Shown piece by piece: positions 7,566 through 14,379 of a stretch of 21,269 nt of DNA. The stretch lies in assembly GCF_030151805.1 (NCBI RefSeq), contig NZ_JASLCN010000413.1, forward strand, positions 1 to 21,269. Reading direction: 5' to 3'. The position numbers and the translations under genes were made by a program. Position 1 is the stretch's first letter. The number at the start of each line of letters is the position of its first letter. The notes beneath the pieces were generated by a model that was not told the origin of the DNA, made no database searches, and was given only the letters and a program-made list of their open reading frames with translations. This DNA comes from Fluviicola sp. GTDB lineage: Bacteria > Bacteroidota > Bacteroidia > Flavobacteriales_D > Crocinitomicaceae.

Positions 7566-9211
7566 TGCTAAAATCCCTTTCTGTTCAAAACTTTGCGTTG
7601 ATTGAACATGTTTCTCTTGATTTTCACAAAGGATTACATGTCATTACCGGAGAAACCGGTTCCGGAAAGTCCATTTTGCTCGGAGCCTTAAACCTGATTC
7701 TGGGCGAGCGCTCGGATTTTTCTGTTATCCGGAATCCGGAAAAGAAAACAGTTGTAGAAGCCGTTTTTGATTTGAACCCGGATTTCAAAGAATGGTTCGT
7801 TCAGGAAGATATCGATTGGGATTCAGAAACAGTTATCCGCAGAGAAATTACAAGCCAGGGAAAATCCCGCTCATTCATTAACGATACACCAGTTCAATTG
7901 AGTCAGTTGAAAGAATTGACCGAACAGTTGGTTTATATTCACTCGCAGCACGAAACACTGGAAATTAAAAAAACGCGGTTTCAGTTTGATTTGCTGGATT
8001 CTTACGGGGATTCGTTGGAACTTGCGAACCAGGTTTCAGGGCTGTATCATCAGATTCAGCGCTTGCGTTCCACAAAAGATCAATTGGAACATGCAAAATC
8101 GAACCATTTACAGGAACTCGATTATGTGAAGTTTCAATTGGATGAACTGGAGCAATTGGATTTGGATAAAATCAATTATGAAACCCTGGAGCACGATTTT
8201 TCAAAGCTTTCGAAAATTGATGATCTGAAAGAAGCGTATGCTTCGATTACTGCTGCAATTGACCAGGAAAACGGAGCAACGGATTTGTTGAGAAGACTCA
8301 AATCACACATTGATAAGTGGAAAGATGCAGATGCGGAACTGGGAACTATTTCGAATCGTTTGAATGAGGTGATTGTGGAATTGGGAGACATTTCCCGTGA
8401 TTCCGAAAGACAATTGAACCAGCTGGAAGGAGATCCGGAAGCACTTTTCCGTTTGACAGAATTGTTGGATGAATACAACAAAATCCTGAGAAAGCATCAT
8501 TTGTCGACGCAGGAAGAATTGATCGAATACCGGACTGCTTTAAGCGATAAAGTAAGCGATTTTACATTTTCGGATGAGCGCATTGCAGCATTAATCATTG
8601 AGATCGAAGCGAAGGAAAAAGAGTTGCATCAGCTTTCAACGAATCTGTTTGAAAAGCGTTCGAAAGTCATTCCTAAACTGGAAGTTTACTTGCTTGAATT
8701 GCTGAGTGAAATGAAAATGGAGCATTCCCGATTCCAGATCGTGTTGAACAAACTGGATAAACCGGATGCAAATGGCGGAATGACGATTCAGATCTTGTTT
8801 TCGGCAAACAAAGGCCTGGAATTGAAACCGATCGAACGTGCAGCGAGTGGGGGAGAATTATCCCGCGTAATGCTGGCAATCCAATTGGTGATGAGCGAGA
8901 AAAAAGCGCTTCCGACATTAATCCTGGATGAAATTGATACCGGTGTTTCCGGCGAAGTAGCCCTGAGAATGGGGAAATTGCTGAAAGAAATGGGGAAACA
9001 CCTGCAGGTATTTGCAATTACTCATTTACCGCAGGTTGCTGCGAAAGGAGATTTCCATTTTGAAGTTTCGAAATCACATGAAAACAGCCAGACGATTTCC
9101 AGTATCGAACAGTTGAATGATGTGCAGCGTATTGAAGCATTGGCGAAATTGATCTCGGGAGAGCAGGTAACGGATCTGGCAAGGTCTTCGGCTATTGAAT
9201 TGATGAACTGA
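7565..9211 (+). CDS. recN: DNA repair protein RecN
   Basis: 548 residues, normal length. The SMC-like ATPase layout is complete: Walker A GETGSGKS (29-36), a central coiled coil (about 150-380, heptad-rich with many Leu, Glu and Gln), ABC signature ASGGELSR (427-434), Walker B TLILDEID (451-458) followed by TGVSG, and the switch His487 in AITHLPQVAA. RecN is a cohesin-like cytosolic ATPase that acts early in double-strand break repair by recombination. The ATG overlaps the DUF4835 stop by one base. It is the last gene of the bamD cluster: a tandem repeat element and a new -7 box follow. Confidence 0.95.
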   Translation: MLKSLSVQNFALIEHVSLDFHKGLHVITGETGSGKSILLGALNLILGERSDFSVIRNPEKKTVVEAVFDLNPDFKEWFVQEDIDWDSETVIRREITSQGKSRSFINDTPVQLSQLKELTEQLVYIHSQHETLEIKKTRFQFDLLDSYGDSLELANQVSGLYHQIQRLRSTKDQLEHAKSNHLQELDYVKFQLDELEQLDLDKINYETLEHDFSKLSKIDDLKEAYASITAAIDQENGATDLLRRLKSHIDKWKDADAELGTISNRLNEVIVELGDISRDSERQLNQLEGDPEALFRLTELLDEYNKILRKHHLSTQEELIEYRTALSDKVSDFTFSDERIAALIIEIEAKEKELHQLSTNLFEKRSKVIPKLEVYLLELLSEMKMEHSRFQIVLNKLDKPDANGGMTIQILFSANKGLELKPIERAASGGELSRVMLAIQLVMSEKKALPTLILDEIDTGVSGEVALRMGKLLKEMGKHLQVFAITHLPQVAAKGDFHFEVSKSHENSQTISSIEQLNDVQRIEALAKLISGEQVTDLARSSAIELMN

Positions 9212-9221
9212 GTTTGATTTA

Positions 9222-9288
9222 ATTCCGAATGCCGAATTCCAAATTATTTTTATTTCGTAATTCGTAATTCGTAATTCGTAATTCGTAA
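9222..9288. repeat. Five tandem TTCGTAA heptamers with mirrored left arm
   Basis: Five perfect copies of the 7-base unit TTCGTAA occupy 9254-9288. The left flank 9222-9246 (TTCCGAATGCCGAATTCC and neighbours) is similar to their reverse complement, so the whole can fold as an imperfect hairpin. It starts about 10 bases after the recN stop. The base wording differs from the elements at 2035, 4196 and 13214, but the architecture and position are alike. Confidence 0.75.
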
Positions 9289-9335
9289 TATCGTTAATTC
9301 TATAACAAATAAACAACCATCGGGGTTTCTTTCCG

Positions 9336-9343
9336 TATCTTTA
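9336..9343 (+). promoter_or_regulatory. -7 box before the DUF4377 gene
   Basis: TATCTTTA matches TAnnTTTG at all but the last base and ends 19 bases before the ATG at 9363. No convincing -33 TTG lies at the right distance. Confidence 0.35.
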
Positions 9344-9362
9344 CTAAATAAATTCAGAGATT

Positions 9363-9725
9363 ATGTTGAAGATCGTGTGGTTGGCTATTTCATTAACCAG
9401 TTCAAATTTCGGAGGAACAACACTTTTTCCCGCAGAACAAACGGCGATTGCACTGTCCGGTGAGACAATTAAAATGCGTGTAGGAGCTCATCTTGTGAAT
9501 TGTTCCGGAAATGCGGAAGAGACTAAAAAATGCTATTCCGTACAAAAAGGTGCTACCATTGGTATGGACAGTTGGGAAGTGTTACCGCAACCAATCGAAG
9601 GATTTAATTTTGAAGCAGGATTTACATATGATTTGATCGTAAAGATCGATCTTGTTGAAGGTAAAACCGGTGCGGAACGATTCAAGTACACACTCGTTCA
9701 AATTATTTCTAAAATCAAGGAGTAA
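9363..9725 (+). CDS. Small exported DUF4377 protein
   Basis: 120 residues. The pattern IKMRVGAHLVNCSGNAEETKKCYSVQKG, then SWEVLPQPIEGFNFEAGFTYDLIVKIDLVEG and ERFKYTLVQIISK, is that of DUF4377, a small beta-rich domain often found in lipoproteins or next to META/HslJ domains. The two cysteines (in VNCSG and KKCYSV) are a family feature and may form a disulfide. The N-terminus is hydrophobic (MLKIVWLAISLTSSNFGG) but has no lipobox and only a weak cleavage site, so export is likely but not certain. Function is unknown. The next gene starts 28 bases downstream with its own -7 box. Confidence 0.7.
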   Translation: MLKIVWLAISLTSSNFGGTTLFPAEQTAIALSGETIKMRVGAHLVNCSGNAEETKKCYSVQKGATIGMDSWEVLPQPIEGFNFEAGFTYDLIVKIDLVEGKTGAERFKYTLVQIISKIKE

Positions 9726-9741
9726 TACAGACTTTTTCTTC

Positions 9742-9749
9742 TATCTTTA
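9742..9749 (+). promoter_or_regulatory. -7 box abutting the DUF423 start codon
   Basis: TATCTTTA, one base off TAnnTTTG and identical to the box at 9336. It ends 4 bases before the ATG at 9754, so a transcript made from it would start at or next to the start codon. Confidence 0.4.
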
Positions 9750-9753
9750 AATT

Positions 9754-10152
9754 ATGGAGAGGAAATGGGTTATTACCGGATTAATACTGATCATTATTGC
9801 GATTATACTCGGTGCATTTGGTGCTCACGGGTTGAAATCGCTTACGAAAGACGAAACGATTCTGCAGTCTTTTGATACTGCTACGAAATATCAATTTTTT
9901 CAGGGATTGGGATTTTTAGTGATTCCTTTCATCAATGTCCGTTTTCAAGTTCAGAGCAAAACTGTTTTTTCGCTGATGCTTTTCGGGACCATCTTCTTTT
10001 CGGGAAGTATTTACGGACTTACAGCTGCTAAACTCAACGGATTCGAATCGTTGAAGAAAGTGTTCGGACCAATCACACCGATTGGAGGTTTGTTGATGAT
10101 CTTAGCATGGTTTTTATTGTTGATCCGCGTAATCAGGCATCCTCAATCATGA
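9754..10152 (+). CDS. DUF423 (YgdD-like) inner membrane protein
   Basis: 132 residues with four hydrophobic segments (about 7-25, 48-62, 70-90 and 105-127). The family signatures GAFGAHGL near the first helix and KVFGPITPIGGLLMI before the last are both present, as is the Y47-FFQGLGFL stretch in helix 2. DUF423 proteins are small four-helix membrane proteins of unknown function, widespread in bacteria. Its stop overlaps the start of the metallo-hydrolase gene (ATGA at 10149-10152), which suggests coupled translation of the two. Confidence 0.88.
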   Translation: MERKWVITGLILIIIAIILGAFGAHGLKSLTKDETILQSFDTATKYQFFQGLGFLVIPFINVRFQVQSKTVFSLMLFGTIFFSGSIYGLTAAKLNGFESLKKVFGPITPIGGLLMILAWFLLLIRVIRHPQS

Positions 10153-10925
10153 ATTTTTCTGTTACTGTATTGGGTTCCGGGACTTCTCAGGGCATTCCTG
10201 TGATTGCGTGTGATTGTCATGTCTGCACTTCGCAGAAAAAAGAAGACAATCGCTTGCGCTGCTCGGTTTTGTTGGAAATCGACGGACGAAATTTCGTGAT
10301 AGATGCGGGTCCTGATTTCAGACAACAGATGCTTAAATTTCAGGTGAAAAGCCTGGAAGCGGTTTTGTTTACGCACGAGCATAAGGATCACATGGCGGGC
10401 CTGGATGATGTACGGGCATTCAATTTCATTGAGAAAAGAGACATGGATATTTATTGTTCCGGGGCGGTTGAAGCAGCTTTGAGAAGAGAATATCACTATG
10501 CTTTTTCAGACGATAAATACCCGGGAATTCCGCAGTTGAACATTATCAATATTGAAAATAAGCCCTTTAAAATTTCCGGCGATATCCCGGTGGTTCCTGT
10601 TGAAGTGATGCATTACTTCATGCCGGTATTCGGTTTCAGGCTCGGTGATTTTGCCTATATTACGGATGCGAAGACGGTTAGCCCGGAAGAAGTGGAAAAA
10701 TTGAAAGGAGTGAAGGTCTTAATTGTAAATGCTTTGAGAAAAGAACCTCATATTTCGCACTTTAACCTGGAAGAAGCGCTGGCTTTCATCCATGAAGTGA
10801 AACCTGAAAAAGCCTATCTGACGCATATTTCACATATGTTCGGAACGCACGAAGAGATTGAAAAAGAATTGCCGGAGAACGTCTTTGCTGCTTATGACGG
10901 ACTCAAATTGATTTTTCAGGATTAA
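10149..10925 (+). CDS. PhnP-like metallo-beta-lactamase-fold phosphodiesterase
   Basis: 258 residues from the ATG at 10149, chosen over an in-frame start at 10107 because MNFSVTVLGSGTSQGIP is the conserved N-terminus and 10149 gives a 4-base overlap with DUF423. Metal ligands are complete: THEHKDH (H76, H78, D80, H81), H155, D173 and H229. A CDCHVC motif (C21, C23, C26) plus a late His (H226) matches the extra structural zinc site known in PhnP, the phosphoribosyl cyclic phosphate phosphodiesterase of phosphonate breakdown. No phn genes are nearby, so a different cyclic phosphodiester substrate is likely. Similar proteins are common in Bacteroidota without phn operons. Confidence 0.83.
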   Translation: MNFSVTVLGSGTSQGIPVIACDCHVCTSQKKEDNRLRCSVLLEIDGRNFVIDAGPDFRQQMLKFQVKSLEAVLFTHEHKDHMAGLDDVRAFNFIEKRDMDIYCSGAVEAALRREYHYAFSDDKYPGIPQLNIINIENKPFKISGDIPVVPVEVMHYFMPVFGFRLGDFAYITDAKTVSPEEVEKLKGVKVLIVNALRKEPHISHFNLEEALAFIHEVKPEKAYLTHISHMFGTHEEIEKELPENVFAAYDGLKLIFQD

Positions 10926-10995
10926 ACAGGTTTAAAAGGAAATGGTTTAATCTTTTGGATTTCAATGCAATTCAGTGAAGCGCCGGAAATATTCC

Positions 10996-11025
10996 TTGGA
11001 AGCTTGAAATTAAATTCTAAATTTG
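10996..11025 (+). promoter_or_regulatory. Promoter of fabI
   Basis: TTG at 10996-10998, a 19-base spacer, then TAAATTTG at 11018-11025, an exact -7 box. The box covers the TTG at 11023 that an open-frame reading would use as start, so translation must begin downstream at 11038 or 11044. Confidence 0.7.
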
Positions 11026-11043
11026 TTCTCAAATCAAATGATT

Positions 11044-11853
11044 ATGTCAAAATTATTGGAAGGAAAACGTGGAATCATTACCGGAGCATTGGATCAAAAT
11101 TCAATTGCCTGGAAAGTTGCTGAAAAAGCGCATGAACACGGAGCTACTTTTGTTTTAACAAATGCCCCGATCGCTATGCGAATGGGGGAAATAAATGAAT
11201 TGGCAGAAAAAACAAATTCAAAGATTATTCCTGCCGATGCAACAAATATCGACGACCTGAAGAAACTCTTTACAGAGGCGCAGGAAATCTTGGGCGGTAA
11301 AATTGATTTTGTACTGCATTCAATCGGAATGAGTGTTAACATTCGTAAGAATATTCCATATCAAGACCTGAATTACGATTTCTTTCAAAAAGGAATTGAT
11401 GTTTCGGCACTTTCATTACACAAGATGCTTTCCGTAGCTAAAAATATGGATGCAATCAATGAGTGGGGAAGTGTAGTGGCACTTACGTATGCTGCGGCTC
11501 AAAGAACGTATCCTTTTTATACGGATATGGCGGATATTAAAGCGATGTTGGAGTCAATCGCGAGAAGTTTCGGATACCATTACGGTTTGGAGAAAAAAGT
11601 GCGTATCAACACGGTTTCTCAATCTCCGACAAAAACAACTGCAGGTTCAGGAATCAAAGGATTCGGTGATTTCTATGATTATGCAGATGCAATTGCACCA
11701 CTTGGAAATGCAAGTGCTGAAGATTGTGCAAACTACTGTATTTCGTTGTTCTCTGATTTGACAAGAATGGTAACGATGCAGAACTTATTCCACGACGGAG
11801 GTTATTCCACTACCGGAGTAAGTGATATTGTTATGGAAAAACTCGGAATCTGA
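11044..11853 (+). CDS. fabI: Enoyl-[acyl-carrier-protein] reductase (NADH) FabI
   Basis: 269 residues from ATG 11044 (MSKLLEGKRGIITGAL); ATG 11038 would add two residues. It is an SDR-family Rossmann protein with the FabI nucleotide motif IITGALDQNSIAWKVAEKA, HSIG at 92-95, and the catalytic pair Y159 and K166 spaced Y-x6-K as in FabI (Y156/K163 in E. coli), with Y149 as the second active-site Tyr. It reduces trans-2-enoyl-ACP in the last step of each fatty acid elongation cycle, in the cytosol. The SQSPTKTTAGSGI loop is the substrate-binding region. It stands alone between a clean promoter and a strong terminator. Confidence 0.95.
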   Translation: MSKLLEGKRGIITGALDQNSIAWKVAEKAHEHGATFVLTNAPIAMRMGEINELAEKTNSKIIPADATNIDDLKKLFTEAQEILGGKIDFVLHSIGMSVNIRKNIPYQDLNYDFFQKGIDVSALSLHKMLSVAKNMDAINEWGSVVALTYAAAQRTYPFYTDMADIKAMLESIARSFGYHYGLEKKVRINTVSQSPTKTTAGSGIKGFGDFYDYADAIAPLGNASAEDCANYCISLFSDLTRMVTMQNLFHDGGYSTTGVSDIVMEKLGI

Positions 11854-11881
11854 TTCCCGGAAAGAAATAAAAATTAAAATC

Positions 11882-11925
11882 AAACCAAGAGGGGGACGCG
11901 ATTCATCGTGTCCCCCTCTTGGTTT
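11882..11925 (+). terminator. Strong Rho-independent terminator after fabI
   Basis: AAACCAAGAGGGGGAC (11882-11897) pairs perfectly with GTCCCCCTCTTGGTTT (11910-11925). The inner bases GCGAT and ATCGT extend the stem, with one G-T wobble, to about 20 pairs and a tiny loop, followed by a T-rich run. It is far more GC-rich than any other hairpin here. I see no gene in 11854-12024. Confidence 0.92.
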
Positions 11926-12024
11926 TCTGTCTTTTCCTGAGTTCCCGTTTCTGCCTGATTGAACAAGTGGCCTGATTCTCATACTAATTACTACTTTTAC
12001 ATCGTTACTACTAAAAACGAACCT

Positions 12025-12654
12025 ATGAAAAAACACTGTCTGATATTGTTGGTCCTCTTGTCGTGTTCCGCATTTGCCCAGGAACTGAATGTAAAAGGAG
12101 GAAGGGGAGGTTTACTTTCTTTCGGCCAGCGGACAACCTTAAGTACTTTTAACGGAGATCATGAACGTGCAGCTGTTGGTTTGGGCGGACAGTTTCGGCT
12201 TCAATTATCGGATCGGGTGAATACAGAATGGTTTATGGATTATTTGCCTGTTACCAATCAATTCACACGAAGAAATGATTTGCATATCGGCTGGAGCGTG
12301 ATGTTTTACCTTTTGAATAATCCGACGCCGAAAGTGCAGCCGTATATCCTGGCAGGACATTGTTTTGACAGAACTTTGCAAACGGAACTGGCAAACCGTG
12401 AGAACAAAATTGACCGCTGGAGCAGTGCTGTTCAGGGCGGATTGGGTGTTCATTTTAACCTGACTCCGCGTTTTGATATTTCACTTTCCAGCCAGTATAT
12501 GATCCATTTGGGAACGGATATTCATTCCCATGTGGAAGAGGATGGAAGTGTTCATTTCGAAAAGCATAAAGGAGGTTCGCTGGAAGGCCATTTATTGACT
12601 TCGCTTACATTAAACTATAAAATCGCAGATTTATGGAAATCAAAAAGAAAATAA
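12025..12654 (+). CDS. Outer-membrane beta-barrel-like protein with a His-rich loop
   Basis: 209 residues from ATG 12025, chosen over 11959 because MKKHCLILLVLLSCSAFAQE is a clean signal peptide ending in AQ-E; a TACTTTTA box (11992-11999) lies upstream. The body alternates polar and aromatic residues, as in small 8-10-strand outer-membrane barrels (FRLQLSDRVNTEWFMDYLP, LHIGWSVMFYLL, AVQGGLGVHFNLTPRFDISLSSQYMIHLG, HLLTSLTLNYKI). One segment, IHSHVEEDGSVHFEKHKGG, is rich in His and acidic residues and may be an extracellular loop that binds metal; that is inference. No specific family is recognised. It overlaps the next gene by 22 bases. Confidence 0.7.
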   Translation: MKKHCLILLVLLSCSAFAQELNVKGGRGGLLSFGQRTTLSTFNGDHERAAVGLGGQFRLQLSDRVNTEWFMDYLPVTNQFTRRNDLHIGWSVMFYLLNNPTPKVQPYILAGHCFDRTLQTELANRENKIDRWSSAVQGGLGVHFNLTPRFDISLSSQYMIHLGTDIHSHVEEDGSVHFEKHKGGSLEGHLLTSLTLNYKIADLWKSKRK

Positions 12655-13196
12655 GTTTGCTGTTTTTGGTTTTTGGAACCATTACATCGTATTCCCGGGC
12701 ACAGATTATTGCTGATGGAGAACGCGAAGGATTGTTGCAAACCACAGCCAGTATTTATCCGTCACAGCAATTAAACACCAAAGGCTTGAATTTGTATGTC
12801 GGAGGATATCTGAATTACCATTTTGATGATAAATACAGTTTCCGTGGAGATATTTATCAATTTATCGGTGCACAGACGAAACCCGGATATGTCAATGATC
12901 ATTTGCAGGTTCAGGCCGGGTTTATGCGTTATTTTCCGGTGAAAAGACTGGATCCATTTGTAGGACTTCAGGTTGGTTTTTCGGCCATTCAAACCAATGA
13001 GCGAAGCGAACGCATTTACAACTCCGCTTTTGCAGTTAAGGCCGGATTGAATTATCACGTGTATAAATTCTTCTATTTCTTTTTGGAATGCCAGTACATC
13101 CATCAAACAGATCCGTGGCATGCAAGACCGCTGGATCAATTTATGGGAACAGGAGGATTGGGTTTTCAGCTTCCGGTTAAAAACATCCGGCAATAG
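12633..13196 (+). CDS. Small outer-membrane beta-barrel protein
   Basis: 187 residues. The signal peptide ends about SYSRAQ-I. The mature part looks like an OmpW/OmpX-sized barrel: TKGLNLYVGGYLNYHFDDKYSFRGDIYQF, LQVQAGFMRYFPVKRLDPFVGLQVGFSAIQ, AFAVKAGLNYHVYKFFYFFLECQYIH and a last strand GTGGLGFQLPV. It resembles its neighbour in size and topology, but I cannot show homology by eye. The start lies 22 bases inside the upstream gene, so the two are co-transcribed. Function is unknown. Confidence 0.68.
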   Translation: MEIKKKISLLFLVFGTITSYSRAQIIADGEREGLLQTTASIYPSQQLNTKGLNLYVGGYLNYHFDDKYSFRGDIYQFIGAQTKPGYVNDHLQVQAGFMRYFPVKRLDPFVGLQVGFSAIQTNERSERIYNSAFAVKAGLNYHVYKFFYFFLECQYIHQTDPWHARPLDQFMGTGGLGFQLPVKNIRQ

Positions 13197-13213
13197 TTAG
13201 AATGATATAAATA

Positions 13214-13269
13214 GTTCAAATGTTCAAATGTTCAAATGTTCAAATGTTCAAATGTTCAAATGTTCAAAT
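13214..13269. repeat. Seven perfect tandem copies of GTTCAAAT
   Basis: An 8-base unit is repeated seven times without a mismatch, 17 bases after the stop codon at 13196 and between two convergent genes. It is followed at 13286-13313 by four copies of ACTTTTC. Further on, 13338-13346 carries TTTGAACTT, the reverse complement of the unit's core. There are no spacers, so it is not a CRISPR array. Confidence 0.9.
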
Positions 13270-13285
13270 GTCTTTTGATTAAACA

Positions 13286-13313
13286 ACTTTTCACTTTTCA
13301 CTTTTCACTTTTC
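13286..13313. repeat. Four perfect tandem copies of ACTTTTC
   Basis: A 7-base unit is repeated four times, continuing into CATTTTCAATTGAC. This right arm is close to those at 4228-4259 and 2101-2126. On the other strand it reads GAAAAGT and mirrors the GTTCAAAA/GTTCAAAT units. Confidence 0.85.
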
Positions 13314-13365
13314 CATTTTCAATTGACTTTTTAACTCTTTGAACTTTTTTTGACCGCTTGAAGAT

Positions 13366-14298
13366 TTATCCTCCCCAGTCGCAATTCTGTTCCGGATCGG
13401 AGCAATTGAATTGCAAAGGCGGATCTTCATTATCGCGTTCAATTCGCTGCCGCAGATCCAGAATTTGGTGTGCTTCATCATACGAAAGGCATTTCGCCTT
13501 CAAGATTTGGTCGAGTTCTGCCAGTACAACGGCTTTCGGATGCATGTAAATGCGGTGTTTCATGTCTTCAATGGCTCTTACGCGAAGCTTGAGTAAATCT
13601 CTTTTAAAGAGATCACTTTTCTGAATGGCTTGAAAAGATGCTTCCAGGAATGCGTGATTGTTCCCGTCGCCGAGTAATGAACCTCCTCCGTAATCCCAGG
13701 TGCGTTCAAAGAAATTCAGCCAGGAAGGATCGTGTCTGGCCTGATCTCCTTCTGCCATGATTTTCAGTTTGACGAATTCATCGTCTGCTTTTCCTTTCGT
13801 GAAGGCTGCAAGAGTTGCCAGATCCACGTAATTATAGTTCATCACAAATTCAGAGCACTCAGCCTCACAGGATGAACGCAGCGCAAAGGATTTATCGATA
13901 AAACGCATGGCTTCCATTGCATTGTAGGCATCGTCCGGAAATTTAGTGTACATATCGTTTTCAATGGTTTCAAACAGGGCTTTTCCATTATGATACACAC
14001 GAGCGAACTCAATGTCTGTTTTCACAGCAGCCCAATCGCTCATGTAGGAAACAATCTTTTTGACAGTTTGTCCGGGAAGCAGTTTGGTGAGTTTTTTTAT
14101 CTGAGCAGCTGTCAGATCGTGCACGACCGGATTCCGCATACTGCTGTCGGCAGATTTTGCAGGAACATCATCACTTTTCCTGCTTTCCGTTTTCGGCTCT
14201 TCCTTTTGGGGAACTTTTTCCTTTTCTTTGGGAGAATCCGGGGTGTTGCATGAAAACAATGCAAGAGAGATGAACGTACAATAGATGAGTTGCTTCAT
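13366..14298 (-). CDS. Lipoprotein of unknown function
   Basis: 310 residues. The signal ends SLALFSC, giving lipidated Cys17. A charged low-complexity linker (residues 18-52, rich in Lys, Glu, Ser and Pro) follows, then a mostly helical body: DLTAAQIKKLTKLLPGQTVKKIVSY, FVKLKIMAEGDQARHDPSWLNFFERTW and DLLKLRVRAIEDMKHRIYMHP. Cysteines cluster in SSCEAECSEF and in the C-terminal tail (FNCSDPEQNC). I do not recognise a family. It converges on the beta-barrel pair across the tandem-repeat region and diverges from the metalloprotease-like gene (82 bases between starts). Envelope location follows from the lipobox. Confidence 0.72.
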   Translation of the reverse strand: MKQLIYCTFISLALFSCNTPDSPKEKEKVPQKEEPKTESRKSDDVPAKSADSSMRNPVVHDLTAAQIKKLTKLLPGQTVKKIVSYMSDWAAVKTDIEFARVYHNGKALFETIENDMYTKFPDDAYNAMEAMRFIDKSFALRSSCEAECSEFVMNYNYVDLATLAAFTKGKADDEFVKLKIMAEGDQARHDPSWLNFFERTWDYGGGSLLGDGNNHAFLEASFQAIQKSDLFKRDLLKLRVRAIEDMKHRIYMHPKAVVLAELDQILKAKCLSYDEAHQILDLRQRIERDNEDPPLQFNCSDPEQNCDWGG

Positions 14299-14379
14299 GG
14301 CGAATGATTAACTTCAAACTAAAATAACATTATTTTTAAGTTCAATATCATAAAATAATTGTTCAAACGTTAGAATGGA

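Noticed and set aside
10107..10148. Earlier start for the PhnP-like gene
   Set aside because: It would overlap DUF423 by 46 bases and adds non-conserved residues; the ATGA overlap at 10149 is the usual coupled start.
11023..11043. TTG start for fabI giving seven extra residues
   Set aside because: The TTG lies inside an exact -7 box, and conserved FabI sequence starts at the downstream ATG.
11959..12024. 22-residue extension of the first beta-barrel gene
   Set aside because: It would bury a clean signal peptide and spans a likely -7 box.
13214..13313. Short direct repeats resembling a CRISPR array
   Set aside because: Units are 7 or 8 bases with no spacers and there are no cas genes; these are simple tandem repeats.
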